From the NCBI RefSeq assembly GCF_035984415.1, contig NZ_CP130720.1:1178001-1242000 (forward strand): a stretch of 64,000 bases of DNA, given 5' to 3'. Positions 1 through 10,576 of this stretch are shown here, piece after piece. This DNA is from Streptomyces sp. NBC_01296 (GTDB lineage Bacteria; Actinomycetota; Actinomycetes; Streptomycetales; Streptomycetaceae). Under the pieces are notes generated by a model. It was not told the origin of the DNA. It saw only the letters and a program-made list of their open reading frames with translations, and searched no databases. Both the position numbers and the translations under genes were made by a program. Each line of letters starts with the position of its first letter. Within the stretch, counting starts at the first letter, position 1.

Positions 1-203
1 CGGCCCAGGCCGGTCCGCTCGGTCCGGTCGGTGGCGGCCACGCCGGCCACACCGGCCGGCTCGACCACCCCGGCCGGCTCGACCACCCCGGTCTGGTCGA
101 CGGCATCGGGCGCGCCCGCGCGGTCGGCTGCACGGGCCGCACGGGCCCGGTCGCCCGCCTCGGTCGCGTCGGCCGCATCGGGATGGTCGCTCTGGAGCGT
201 CAT
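1..203 (-). CDS. N-terminus of unidentified protein, runs off left edge
   Basis: An open minus-strand frame begins with ATG at 203, preceded by a GGGGA-like ribosome site a few bases upstream, and stays open to the window edge. It encodes at least 67 residues beginning MTLQSDHPDAADATEAG. The visible part is hydrophilic, Ala/Arg/Asp-rich and disordered-looking, with a perfect repeat of VVEPAG. No domain is recognisable because only the N-terminus is present; a long disordered tail before a membrane or catalytic domain would be typical in actinomycetes. The opposite strand is also open here but is Ser/Thr/Pro-rich and lacks a ribosome site, so I prefer the minus strand. Confidence 0.45.
   Translation of the reverse strand, partial: MTLQSDHPDAADATEAGDRARAARAADRAGAPDAVDQTGVVEPAGVVEPAGVAGVAATDRTERTGLG
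36..107. repeat. 18-bp tandem repeat inside left-edge gene
   Basis: Two perfect copies of GGCCGGCTCGACCACCCC lie at 54-71 and 72-89, flanked by two degenerate copies (36-53 and 90-107). The unit is six codons, so copy-number change would keep the minus-strand frame and add or remove VVEPAG-type hexapeptides. Similar 18-bp arrays occur elsewhere in this window. Confidence 0.75.
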
Positions 204-401
204 GGTTCCCCACGCTAGCCACCCGCCGACCGCCCTCGCGGGCGCGTCGCCAACAAGTCGGCCCGGATTCGCCCCGGGGCCACCCGAATGCCAGCCGCGT
301 GCCACGTGCCGTCCTGCGCCCCAGGCGACCTGCCGGACCAGGCGGCCCTGCAGGCCGGAAAACCATGTGCCGGCCGGCAGGGCGGCTGGCAGGGTCTGTC
401 C

Positions 402-1133
402 GTGACCTTGATCCTGCCGCCCCGCATCACCGACTCCGCCGCCCGGCTCCGGGACGCCGCCCACCTGCGTGGGCTGGGCACCGTACGGCTGGACACCTTC
501 GCCGTGCCCGAAGGGCTGCGGGCCCGGCATCTGCATGCCGGGCCGGGATTCGCCGACGCCGTGGCGCCCCGGCTCGGGATCGGGCTGCTGGAGGCCCCGG
601 CGGACTGGCTGGCGCGGCTGCCGCGGGAGTTCACCGGCCGGGAGGTCCGCCTGGTCCCGATCCGGGAGGCCTACGCACTGCGCCGGCCCGTCTTCGTGAA
701 GTCGCCCAACGACAAGTCCATCCCGGCCCTGGTCTACGCAGACGGCTCCCGCCTCCCCGGCCCGGACGCCGTGGATCCCGAGACGGAGGTGCTGGTCAGC
801 GATGTCGCACGCTTCACCGCCGAGTACCGGATGTACCTCCTCGACGGCGCCGTGCACACCGCGAGCCGGTACGCCGAGGGCGGCCGTCTGAGCCTCGGCC
901 CGGCCGCCGACGAGGCGGTGGCCTTCGCAGAACGGCTCCCGTTCGCCACCCTCCCGTCCGCGATCGTCGTCGACGTCGGTGTCGCGGACGGCCGCTGGTC
1001 GGTGATCGAGGCCAACGCCGCCTGGGCGAGCGGTACGTACGCCTGCGATCCGCAACGCGCCCTCGACGTCGTCCTGCGCGCCGCCGCCCCGGTGCACTCC
1101 CTCGCCGACCGCGACCGGGCGTTCCTTCGCTGA
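402..1133 (+). CDS. ATP-grasp (R2K/DUF4343-like) domain protein
   Basis: Probable ATP-grasp ligase-fold enzyme of 243 residues; substrate unknown. The C-terminal half carries the usual order of ATP-grasp elements: VFVKSPNDKS (nucleotide-binding Lys), an acidic strand with EYRMYLLDGAV, and a closing metal-binding segment VIEANAAWASG. This matches the R2K clade (DUF4343), which is found as stand-alone proteins and in peptide-tailoring contexts. I chose GTG at 402 because AGGG lies 7 bases upstream; an upstream ATG at 288 would add 38 compositionally odd residues. It is monocistronic and convergent with the protease gene, with a shared terminator between them. Confidence 0.75.
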   Translation: MTLILPPRITDSAARLRDAAHLRGLGTVRLDTFAVPEGLRARHLHAGPGFADAVAPRLGIGLLEAPADWLARLPREFTGREVRLVPIREAYALRRPVFVKSPNDKSIPALVYADGSRLPGPDAVDPETEVLVSDVARFTAEYRMYLLDGAVHTASRYAEGGRLSLGPAADEAVAFAERLPFATLPSAIVVDVGVADGRWSVIEANAAWASGTYACDPQRALDVVLRAAAPVHSLADRDRAFLR

Positions 1134-1143
1134 CGGGCCGGAA

Positions 1144-1172
1144 GGGGCGGGGCGCCCACGGCGCCCCGCCCC
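1144..1172. terminator. bidirectional hairpin terminator
   Basis: A perfect 12-bp stem (GGGGCGGGGCGC at 1144-1155 with its complement at 1161-1172) and a 5-base loop lies between the convergent ATP-grasp and subtilisin genes. There is no U-run, as is common for actinomycete terminators. Confidence 0.75.
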
Positions 1173-1193
1173 CGGAAGTCCCGCCCGACCGCG

Positions 1194-4100
1194 TCAGCTC
1201 TTGTCGGGGCGGTCCGTCACCCGCAGGGAGTTCAGCAACGGCTTGCCGTAGCCCCCGTGCGCGACGAAGCGGACGTTGAGCACCCCGTCCGTGACCGTGA
1301 CCGTGTACGTCCGGGTCAGGGCGGTGTACGTGCCCGCCTCCAGCGAGATGTCCAGCGAGGGCAGGACCTGCGTGCCCTCGGCCAGGACGTCGAAGACGCG
1401 CTTGTTCGGCTTCGTCGAGGACAGCTCCGCGAAGCCGAGCTCCACGGTGTACGTGCCGTTCGGGACGTTGTCGAAGCGGTATTCGTACATGCCCTCACGG
1501 GCGTTGCGGAACAGCTTCTGCTCGGCCGTGCCGGCGATCGTCCGGCCGGTGGCGTGCACCGAGGAGTTGCCCTGGTAGCCGTACGAGCCGGCCGTGTACT
1601 TGCGGTCCGGGGACCAGCTGTCCCCCAGGGTGTCCGTGGCCGTGTAGTCGGAACCCGCGTCCAGGGCGACCTGGTAGCGCGGGACCACGACCTTGACCGG
1701 CACCGTGAGTACCGGCGCCCGCCCGCTGGCCGAGGTGATCTTCAGGTCGGCCGTCAGGACGGTCCCGGCCGCCAGGCCCTTGGTGTCCACGGCCAGGGTG
1801 ACCGCGGCCTTGCCTCCCGTCGGCAGGTTCCCCGTTCCCGGGGTGGCCGTCAGCCAGGCCGCGTCCTCGGTCACCGTGAAGTCCGTGCCGAGGCCCGGGT
1901 TGGTGAGGTCGAGGGTGCGGGTCCGCTGCTGGTCCGCGGGGAGGACGACCTCCACCGCCGGTTTGGCGGCGGTGACCCGGCCCGTGCGCAGCGACTGCGT
2001 GACCGTCGTGACGTCGGCCGCCTTGACGTCCACGGTCGCCGCCGCGGATTCGTACGAGGGAGCGGTGAGGGACACCGCCCGCCCGCCGGACGGGCTCTGG
2101 ACGACGTATCCGCCGTCCGCCGCCGTGGTCGCCGACACCGCCGTGTCACCGGTGCCGACGGTCACCGTGGCTCCCGCGACGCCGTTGCCGTCGTTCGCGT
2201 CGAGCACCCGGCCCGCGACCACGCCGCTCTTGGTGGTCTTGAAGGCGATGGCGAGGCCGTCGGTGATGACCGCCTGGTTGAAGGAGTACTTGAAGGCGTC
2301 CGTGCCCGCCGCGTTCTCCACGCCGACGGTGGCAGTGGAGCCGCCCTTGATGCCGGTGCCGCCGGTCCCCTTGTACGTGTACGCGACGGTGCCGTCCTCG
2401 CCGATCGCCGCCGAGAACGAGAACTTGTCGGTCTGCGCCGACCAGTGGGACACCTCGCGCCACTCGATCACGTACGTCCGGTGCGGGGCGGTGCCGGTGA
2501 CGCCGGTGAAGACGCCCGATCCGCTGCCGGCCGCGCCGACGACGAGGTCGTCCCAGAACGGGTACAGCGCCGCGTTGGGCGTGGCCGTGCTCGGGATGTC
2601 CCCGTTGATGTCACCGGTGTTGTTGCCGCCGAAGCTGACGGTGCCGTTCGTCCCGATCCAGGCCTGGCCGTACGTCTTGCCGTACAGCGGGACGGGGAAG
2701 GGGAGGTCGACGCGCTCGGTGGTGTTGTCTCCGGTCAGCGCGAGCTGCCGGTCCCCCGTCGCGTACGGGCGGCCCCCGGCGGTGGAGCAGCCGTAGCCGT
2801 AGCCGTCCGTGCGCTCGGGCAGGGTGACCGCCACCGTGGTGTCGCCTGCGACGGTGGCCTGGGCGCTGCCGCCGGTGACACAGCGGGAGGAGTGCGCGGC
2901 CCGTACCTCGTACGTGCCGTGCGGCAGGGTGACCTCGAAGCGGCCCTGCGCATCGGCGGTCGCGGTCACCGGGGTGTCCGTGACGGTGACGGTGGCGCCC
3001 GCGGCGGGTCCGGCGGCCGAGGTGACGGTGCCGGTGAGCTTGCCGGAGGGGGCCTGGGTGAGGGTGAAGTCGCCGGTGGCGGTGGCGTTCTCGGTCACCG
3101 TCGCCGTGGCGGTCTCCTGGCCGTAGCCGAACTTGGCGGCCGTCAGCGTGTAGGCGCCGACCGACAGGGAGCGGAAGGCGTAGGTGCCGTCTGCTGCGCT
3201 GGTCGTCGTACGGCCGATCGGTCCGGTGGCGGTGACCTTCACGCCCGCGACCGGCTCGCCGCCGGAGCGGACGGTGCCGGAGACGGCGCCGATGGCGCCG
3301 CGCGGGGCGCCCGAGACGGCGGCGAGCGCGTCGAGCTTGCCCTCGCCGAAGACGTTGTTGTCGGCGGCGTTGCCACCGCACTGGCCGTTGTCGGTGTCCT
3401 GGGCGGTGCCGTTCAGCAGCTGCTCGGTCTGCGCGACGTCGCCTTCGAGGGCGGGTGCGGCGGACCAGAGCAGGGCCACGGTGGCCGCGGTGTGCGGTGA
3501 GGCCATGGAGGTGCCGGAGAAGGACTCGTACCCGCCGCCCGGGACGGAGGAGCGGACGTTCACGCCGGGGGCCGCGATGTTCGGCTTGATGATGCCGCCG
3601 GGGCCCGCGCCGCGCGAGGAGAACGGTGCGATCGCACCGTTGATGTCGAAGGCGCCGGAGCTGTAGGAGCTCGCGTAGTCGCCGGGCGATCCGCTGGTGG
3701 CGCAGCCGGGGCCGGAGTTCCCGTTGGAGAAGGCGGGGAAGATGCCTGCGGCGCGCCAGGTGTCGACGATCTGCTGGTACCACTCGTCGTGCGTCGCGCT
3801 GCCCCAGGAGTTGTTGACGACGTGCGGGGCCAGGTCGGGGCGGGGGTTCTGGCCGTTCAGGTCGGTCGGGGCGACGATCCACTGGCCGGCGGCGAGGAGG
3901 GAGGCCTCGGAGCAGGAGTTGGTCTCGCAGCCCTTCGCGGCGATCCACTTGGCGCCGGGGGCCACCCCGATCTTGTTGGCGCCGCCGTCGTCGCCGACCA
4001 TCGTGCCCATGGTGTGGGTGCCGTGGTCGTTGTTGTCGCAGGGGGCCGCGGTGGGGCAGACACCGGCCGGATCGAACCAGTTGTAGTTGTGGTCGTACGA

Positions 4101-4757
4101 ACCGTCGGCGTTCTTGCCGCGGTACTGGCCGTTCACGGCCGGGTGCGTGTAGTCGACGCCGCTGTCGATGTTGGCGACGACGATGCCCTCGCCGCGCACA
4201 CCGAGCTGGTCCCAGACCTGCGGGGCCTTGATGCGGTCGATGTTCCACTCGACGGCGTCGGCGGCGGCCTTCTCCCGCGTGCCTTCGGCGGGCTTGGGGA
4301 GGGTGACCTTGTCGTCGGCGTCGATCCGGGAGACCTCGGGGCGCTGCGCGAGGGTCCCGGCGAGTTTCTGGCTGCCGACGACGCGGACGGCGTTCACGAT
4401 CCAGTACGAGGTGTACTCGGCCTTGGCTCCGTCGAGGGCCTTGATCACCTCGGCCTGGCTGCGCGCGGCGTGCTGCTGTTTGGCGTGCAGAACCGTTTCC
4501 GCTTTGGCGGCCCGGGTCTTCTGCGTGCCCGCCGCCGTGAGGTCGGCCGCGCTGTCCAGGTAGACCCAGAAGGCGGCCTTGGCGGAGTCGTCGAGCTGGG
4601 CGCGGAGCTTCGGCTCGATCTTGCGCTCGGCGGCTTTCGGGGTGGGCCCGGGCTCCGGCGCGGCCGCTGCCACGCCCGCCCCGACGGGTAACAGCAGGAC
4701 TGCGGTGAGAGCGGCGAGCGCCGCGCGTAAGGATCGTCGTCTGTTGCGTTGGGCCAC
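1194..4757 (-). CDS. secreted multidomain subtilisin-like (S8) serine protease
   Basis: Extracellular endopeptidase of 1187 residues. Order: signal peptide (RNRRR then a hydrophobic stretch to AAAAP), I9-like propeptide, S8 catalytic domain with Asp in VANIDSGVDYTHP, His in NDHGTHTMG and Ser in SGTSMASPH, then two carboxypeptidase-regulatory-like Ig folds (VSGTVRSGGEPVAGV, LTGTVTSAAG), a nidogen-like beta domain (GTNGTVSFGG, YPFWDD), a third regulatory-like fold, and a malectin-like C-terminal domain (EYRFDNVPNGTYTVEL). The accessory domains suggest carbohydrate or surface binding. I chose GTG at 4757 because GAGGAGG lies 7 bases upstream. Codons 10 and 23 are TTA, the rare leucine codon read by the bldA tRNA, so translation is probably developmentally controlled. 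Confidence 0.93.
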   Translation of the reverse strand: MAQRNRRRSLRAALAALTAVLLLPVGAGVAAAAPEPGPTPKAAERKIEPKLRAQLDDSAKAAFWVYLDSAADLTAAGTQKTRAAKAETVLHAKQQHAARSQAEVIKALDGAKAEYTSYWIVNAVRVVGSQKLAGTLAQRPEVSRIDADDKVTLPKPAEGTREKAAADAVEWNIDRIKAPQVWDQLGVRGEGIVVANIDSGVDYTHPAVNGQYRGKNADGSYDHNYNWFDPAGVCPTAAPCDNNDHGTHTMGTMVGDDGGANKIGVAPGAKWIAAKGCETNSCSEASLLAAGQWIVAPTDLNGQNPRPDLAPHVVNNSWGSATHDEWYQQIVDTWRAAGIFPAFSNGNSGPGCATSGSPGDYASSYSSGAFDINGAIAPFSSRGAGPGGIIKPNIAAPGVNVRSSVPGGGYESFSGTSMASPHTAATVALLWSAAPALEGDVAQTEQLLNGTAQDTDNGQCGGNAADNNVFGEGKLDALAAVSGAPRGAIGAVSGTVRSGGEPVAGVKVTATGPIGRTTTSAADGTYAFRSLSVGAYTLTAAKFGYGQETATATVTENATATGDFTLTQAPSGKLTGTVTSAAGPAAGATVTVTDTPVTATADAQGRFEVTLPHGTYEVRAAHSSRCVTGGSAQATVAGDTTVAVTLPERTDGYGYGCSTAGGRPYATGDRQLALTGDNTTERVDLPFPVPLYGKTYGQAWIGTNGTVSFGGNNTGDINGDIPSTATPNAALYPFWDDLVVGAAGSGSGVFTGVTGTAPHRTYVIEWREVSHWSAQTDKFSFSAAIGEDGTVAYTYKGTGGTGIKGGSTATVGVENAAGTDAFKYSFNQAVITDGLAIAFKTTKSGVVAGRVLDANDGNGVAGATVTVGTGDTAVSATTAADGGYVVQSPSGGRAVSLTAPSYESAAATVDVKAADVTTVTQSLRTGRVTAAKPAVEVVLPADQQRTRTLDLTNPGLGTDFTVTEDAAWLTATPGTGNLPTGGKAAVTLAVDTKGLAAGTVLTADLKITSASGRAPVLTVPVKVVVPRYQVALDAGSDYTATDTLGDSWSPDRKYTAGSYGYQGNSSVHATGRTIAGTAEQKLFRNAREGMYEYRFDNVPNGTYTVELGFAELSSTKPNKRVFDVLAEGTQVLPSLDISLEAGTYTALTRTYTVTVTDGVLNVRFVAHGGYGKPLLNSLRVTDRPDKS

Positions 4758-4840
4758 GTGTGGTCCTCCTCGGACGCCGTGTGCAGGTTGTGCGGGCAGG
4801 GCGTGCGTGACGTGCGCGGTCATGGTGAAGGATGGGTCAT

Positions 4841-4866
4841 GCTCATTACAAGGGGGCCTAATGAGC
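4841..4866. promoter_or_regulatory. 8-bp inverted repeat between protease and MFS genes
   Basis: GCTCATTA and TAATGAGC form a perfect inverted repeat with a 10-base spacer (CAAGGGGGCC). It sits 84 bp upstream of the protease start in the divergent intergenic region and is AT-rich relative to its surroundings. It could be an operator or part of the protease promoter; no cognate regulator is adjacent. Confidence 0.45.
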
Positions 4867-4945
4867 CGTATGCTGCGCGCCCGGACCGCCCTTCCGGCCA
4901 CGCGCCTGGCTGGCCCTTCCGGGCCGGGCGGGCCAGCCTGAAGGC

Positions 4946-6451
4946 ATGAGCGATCCAGCGCCGGGAGCGGCAGAGAACGTTCCGGCCGGACCCGGTGTCG
5001 CACTCGCGTCCGCCCGGGGCCGGTGGATCGTGCTGGCCACGGTGCTGGGATCGACCATGGCCCTGCTCGACTCGACCGTCGTCAACGTCGCCCTCCCCCG
5101 GATCGGGGAGGATCTCGACGCCGATCTGGCCGTGCTCCAGTGGACCGCCAACGCGTACCTGGTCACCCTGGCGGGGCTGATCCTGGTCGGCGGGGCGCTC
5201 GGCGACCGGTACGGGCGGCGCCGGATCTTCGTCCTCGGCGTGGTGTGGTTCGCGGCCGGCTCCCTGCTGTGCGGAATCGCGCCGAACGCCGGGATCCTGA
5301 TCGCCGCGCGGGCCCTCCAGGGCATCGGCGGCGCACTGCTGACCCCCGGTTCACTCGCGCTGATCCAGGGCTCGATCGCCCCCGGGGACCGGGCGCGGGC
5401 CGTCGGGCTGTGGTCGGGGTTCGGCGGGGTGGGCGCGGCCGTGGGGCCGTTCCTCGGCGGCTGGCTGGTGGACGGGCCCGGCTGGCGCTGGGTGTTCCTG
5501 CTGAACGTGCCGGTGGCCGCACTGTGCGTGCCCGTCGCCCTGCGGCACGTACCGGAATCCCGGGACCCGCAGGCGCACGGGCGGTTCGACGTGCTCGGCG
5601 CCTTCCTGGGCGCCGCGGCCCTGGCCCTGCTGACGTACGCGCTGATCGAGGCCCGGTCCGGGTCCCCGCTGGTGATCGCCTCGGCGGTCGGGGGCGTGCT
5701 GCTGTCCGCCGCGTTCGTGTACGTGGAGCGGCACCGGGCCGATCCGATGGTGCCGTTCGACATCTTCGCGTCCCGGCTGTTCACCGCCGTCAACCTGGTC
5801 ACGCTGTGCGTGTACGCGGCCTTCGGCGGGTTCTTCTTCCTCGTCGTGCTCCAGCTCCAGGTCGTCTCCGGATACTCGGCGCTGGCCGCCGGCGCCGCGC
5901 TGCTCCCGACGACCGCGCTGATGCTGCTGCTGTCGGCCCGGTCGGGAGCGCTCGGGGAGCGGATCGGGCCGCGGATCCCGCTCACGGTGGGGCCGCTGCT
6001 GTGCGCGGCGGGAATGCTGCTGATGCTGCGGGTGGGGCCGGCCGCCTCGTACGTACAGGACGTGCTGCCGGCGCTGCTCGTGATGGGCATGGGGATGGTG
6101 ACCCTGGTGGCGCCGCTGACGGCGACCGTGCTGTCCTCGGTGGACCCCGGCCGGGCGGGCCTGGCCAGCGGCATCAACAACGCGGCCGCGCGGGCGGCCG
6201 GGCTGCTGGCGGTGGCGGCGCTGCCGCTGCTGGCCGGGATGGGCCCGGACGCGTACCGGGAGCCGGCGGAGTTCGACGCCGCCTTCGGGCGGGCCATGCT
6301 GTGGTGCGCGGGGGTGCTGCTGCTCGGCGCCGCCGTGGCCTGGGCGACCGTACGCACACCCGCCCCGGGGGCGGCGTGCCACCCGCAGTGCCACACGTAC
6401 TGCGCGACGACCTCTCCGCCGCTCGAACCCCCGAGGACGGCCGAGCCGTGA
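4946..6451 (+). CDS. DHA2/EmrB-type MFS efflux transporter
   Basis: Integral membrane drug:proton antiporter of 501 residues with about 14 predicted transmembrane helices. Helix 1 has the DHA signature LDSTVVNVALPRIG, the loop between helices 2 and 3 has GDRYGRRR (motif A), and motif C-like GGVGAAVGPFLGG follows in helix 5. The substrate cannot be predicted. The cytoplasmic tail ends in a Cys/His-rich segment (CHPQCHTYC) that I believe recurs in Streptomyces members of this family and might bind metal. The next gene starts 10 bp downstream, so they are probably co-transcribed. Confidence 0.9.
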   Translation: MSDPAPGAAENVPAGPGVALASARGRWIVLATVLGSTMALLDSTVVNVALPRIGEDLDADLAVLQWTANAYLVTLAGLILVGGALGDRYGRRRIFVLGVVWFAAGSLLCGIAPNAGILIAARALQGIGGALLTPGSLALIQGSIAPGDRARAVGLWSGFGGVGAAVGPFLGGWLVDGPGWRWVFLLNVPVAALCVPVALRHVPESRDPQAHGRFDVLGAFLGAAALALLTYALIEARSGSPLVIASAVGGVLLSAAFVYVERHRADPMVPFDIFASRLFTAVNLVTLCVYAAFGGFFFLVVLQLQVVSGYSALAAGAALLPTTALMLLLSARSGALGERIGPRIPLTVGPLLCAAGMLLMLRVGPAASYVQDVLPALLVMGMGMVTLVAPLTATVLSSVDPGRAGLASGINNAAARAAGLLAVAALPLLAGMGPDAYREPAEFDAAFGRAMLWCAGVLLLGAAVAWATVRTPAPGAACHPQCHTYCATTSPPLEPPRTAEP

Positions 6452-6461
6452 CCGGCCCGCC

Positions 6462-7088
6462 ATGTGCTGGAACGCCACGGCCGATCTGACGGCGGGCGCG
6501 GTGATCACCGCCGTCGGGATCGTGTGCGTGGCGCGCGTACGGCGGGCCCGCGATCTGCCCGTCGCCGCGCTGCCGTTGCTGCTGGGCGTCCACCAGCTGG
6601 TGGAGGCCGCGGTGTGGCACGCGGGCGGCGGCTGCGGCCCGGCCACCACGGCCTGGGTGGTGATCGCCCTCCCGGTGCTGCCGGTGTGGGTGCCGCTCGG
6701 GGTGCTGCTCGCGGCCGCTCCGGCGGACCGCCGCCGCCTGTGGGGGCCGCTCGCCGCCGGTCTCGCCACGACCGCGGTGCTCGCATACTGCCTCGCGACC
6801 CGGCCGGCGACCGCCGAGATCCGGGGGCACACCCTCGGCTACGGCGTGAAGGTTCCGTGGATGCCGCTCGTCCTCGCGGGCTACCTGTTCGCGACGCTGG
6901 GCGCCCTGCTGCTGTCGGGCGACCGGCGGCTGCGGCTCCTCGGTGCGGTGCTCGGCGCCGGGGCATTCGCCTGCTCAGCGCTGTGGCGGCTGGAATTCGC
7001 CTCCACCTGGTGCGCCTTCGCGGCGGTCGCGTCCCTGCTCGTCCTGGGGTGGGTACGACGCCCCCGGCCCGGCGCCCCTGTGACATGA
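6462..7088 (+). CDS. DUF6629-like membrane protein
   Basis: Integral membrane protein of 208 residues with about seven hydrophobic segments, beginning MCWNATADLTAG. The opening Met-Cys-Trp-(Ser/Asn)-Ala and the conserved HQLVEAAVW in the second helix match the uncharacterised DUF6629 family. It lies 10 bp after the MFS exporter, probably in the same transcript. Function unknown; no catalytic motif seen. Confidence 0.7.
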   Translation: MCWNATADLTAGAVITAVGIVCVARVRRARDLPVAALPLLLGVHQLVEAAVWHAGGGCGPATTAWVVIALPVLPVWVPLGVLLAAAPADRRRLWGPLAAGLATTAVLAYCLATRPATAEIRGHTLGYGVKVPWMPLVLAGYLFATLGALLLSGDRRLRLLGAVLGAGAFACSALWRLEFASTWCAFAAVASLLVLGWVRRPRPGAPVT

Positions 7089-7107
7089 CAGGCCGAAAGT
7101 TACCTAG

Positions 7108-8835
<1,728 letters not shown>

Positions 8836-8852
8836 GTGGTCCGTCCGCAGAC

Positions 8853-8884
8853 CCGGGGCCGTCGGAGGTACCGACCGGCCCCGG
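8853..8884. terminator. bidirectional hairpin terminator
   Basis: CCGGGGCCGTCGG pairs with CCGACCGGCCCCGG across a 5-base loop, with one bulged base. It lies between the stop codons of the convergent cholesterol oxidase and the carboxymuconolactone-decarboxylase-like gene. Confidence 0.65.
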
Positions 8885-8904
8885 ACCCGTTGCCGCAACC
8901 AACC

Positions 8905-9384
8905 TCAGTGCCCCGGCAGCACGCAGACGCTGTCGAGGCCGAGCACGTGGTTGAGCCGGCCGAAGGCCAGCCAGGACCCGATGCTCATCGTCAGCTCCAC
9001 GATCTCGAGCTGGCTGTAGTGCGCGGTCATCCGCTCCCAGAACTCCTCGTCGAGGTGGTGGTGGTCGAGCGTGTAGCGCTCCGCGTACTCCGCGGCCAGC
9101 CGGGTCCGTTCGTCGAACCGGTCCGTGGTGCGCCACTCGGTGACGGCGTCGGAGAACTCCTCCTCGACCTTCTCCCCGTCCCGCTCGGTCCGCCAATCGA
9201 GGCAGAACACGCACCCGTTGATCTGCGCGACGCGCAGCCGTGCCGCCTCGAACTCGCGCAGCCCCATGGTGGTGTGGGCGTACACGGACAGGGAGAAGTT
9301 CGCGGCGGCCATCCCGATCCCGGGGACCATGTCGCCCCACACGTACTCGATCGGGTGCTGGCCCTCGGGTATGTCGATCCTCAT
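8905..9384 (-). CDS. carboxymuconolactone decarboxylase/AhpD-like protein
   Basis: All-helical protein of 159 residues in the carboxymuconolactone decarboxylase superfamily. Residues NGCVFCLDWRTERDGEK contain the CxxC of the AhpD-type redox site (here CVFC), and a downstream block (TRLAAEYAERYTLD...HHLDEEFWERMTAHYSQLEIVELTMSIGSWLAFGRLNHVLGLD, described in pieces) is typical of the family. It is likely a peroxide-linked or carbon-carbon-bond enzyme. ATG at 9384 has AAGGAAG upstream and overlaps the stop of the preceding DapB-like gene by 4 bases (ATGA), so the two are translationally coupled. Confidence 0.85.
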   Translation of the reverse strand: MRIDIPEGQHPIEYVWGDMVPGIGMAAANFSLSVYAHTTMGLREFEAARLRVAQINGCVFCLDWRTERDGEKVEEEFSDAVTEWRTTDRFDERTRLAAEYAERYTLDHHHLDEEFWERMTAHYSQLEIVELTMSIGSWLAFGRLNHVLGLDSVCVLPGH

Positions 9385-10463
9385 GGCTTCTTCCTTCCGA
9401 GCTTGCCGATGGCGGGGCGCAGGGGGACGTCGAGGGCGTCGTAGAGGCCCGGTTCGGCCTCCACCAGCCAGTCGATGGCGCCGACCAGACGGCCGACGGC
9501 GGTGGCGTTGCCGCCTGCCGAGCGGTTCTCGCCCTCGTCGGTGGCCTCGATGGTGACCTCGATGTGCGGGCGGCCCTCGATGATCACCCGGTGGGCGCCG
9601 TCGCCGCCGCCGGGGGGCGTCGGCCAGTCGGGGGCGCAGGAGGCGTGGATGCGGGTGACGTGCTCGATGACGATGCGGGGCTCGCCCTCGATGATGCCCT
9701 GCACCTCGAAGCGGATGGCGCCCTGGGTGCCGGCGGTGAACTCGCCCATGGTGCGGGTGGTCACGGTGGTGTCGAGGGCCCGGCGGTCCACGGTCTCGCG
9801 GATCTCGTCGAGTTCGACGCCGAGCGCCCGGGCCATCATGCGGATCTGCCCGCCCCACACCATGGTCGGGACGGACGGCATGAGCATCATCGGCTCGAAG
9901 TCCATGGGCTGTCCCATGCCGACGAGGTAGCGGACGGAGTCGGGCTGGTCGTAGGTGGAGTAGTCGAATATCTCCTGGCAGCGGATGGCGTCGATGGTGC
10001 TGCCGAGTCCGCTGAGCAGGAGCGGGAGTACGTCGTTGCCCCAGCCGGGGTCGACGCCGGAGGCGAACAGCGAGCCGCCGCCCTCCGCGACGGCGGCGGC
10101 CACCGGATCGCGGAACTCGGGCGGGGCGCTCCGGTGGTCGTAGAGCGGGTACAGGGCGGGGCTGACGACGACCGCGCCGGACCGGATCGCCCGGGTGATG
10201 TCGGCGAGGGCGTCGTCGGGGCGGGTGTCGCCGGAGGCCGCGTAGACGACGGCTTGCGGCCCGGCGGCGAGGACCGCCTCGATGTCGTCGGTGGCCAGGA
10301 CCCCGGTGTCGTGGTCGAGTTCGCCGAGCCGGCCCGCGTCGCGGCCGATCTTGTCGGGATGGTGGACGATGACGGCGGCCAGTTTCAGCGCCGGATGGGC
10401 CTCTACGGCACGGATGGCCAAACGGCCGACGTTGCCGGTACCCCAGACAACCGTGGAAATCAT
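9381..10463 (-). CDS. DapB-like NAD(P)-dependent oxidoreductase
   Basis: Cytoplasmic Rossmann enzyme of 360 residues. The N-terminus VVWGTGNVGRLAIRAVEAHP is the dinucleotide-binding loop, followed by dihydrodipicolinate-reductase-like strand order (AVVYAASGD, GGGSLFASGVDPGW). It belongs to the amine/diaminopentanoate-dehydrogenase-like branch rather than lysine-pathway DapB, and the true substrate is unknown. No good Shine-Dalgarno sequence precedes ATG 10463; the transcript may be leaderless. It is coupled to the downstream carboxymuconolactone-decarboxylase-like gene. Confidence 0.82.
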   Translation of the reverse strand: MISTVVWGTGNVGRLAIRAVEAHPALKLAAVIVHHPDKIGRDAGRLGELDHDTGVLATDDIEAVLAAGPQAVVYAASGDTRPDDALADITRAIRSGAVVVSPALYPLYDHRSAPPEFRDPVAAAVAEGGGSLFASGVDPGWGNDVLPLLLSGLGSTIDAIRCQEIFDYSTYDQPDSVRYLVGMGQPMDFEPMMLMPSVPTMVWGGQIRMMARALGVELDEIRETVDRRALDTTVTTRTMGEFTAGTQGAIRFEVQGIIEGEPRIVIEHVTRIHASCAPDWPTPPGGGDGAHRVIIEGRPHIEVTIEATDEGENRSAGGNATAVGRLVGAIDWLVEAEPGLYDALDVPLRPAIGKLGRKKP

Positions 10464-10576
10464 GCGCGGAGGGTAGCGACAGGACCTGCACGTTTCCAGA
10501 GCCGCGGGCCCCGGCCTTCCCGGGGCGTGCCGGCCTGGGGGTTCGGCCGGCTGGTGTTCGCTCGGAGATCGGCCCG

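Noticed and set aside
31..405. Ser/Thr/Pro-rich plus-strand frame at the left edge
   Set aside because: Low-complexity antisense of the repeat-containing minus-strand gene; no ribosome site or domain.
2611..4248. Long Arg/His-rich frame antisense or out of frame to the subtilisin
   Set aside because: Shadow of the GC-rich protease gene; composition is typical of an alternate frame.
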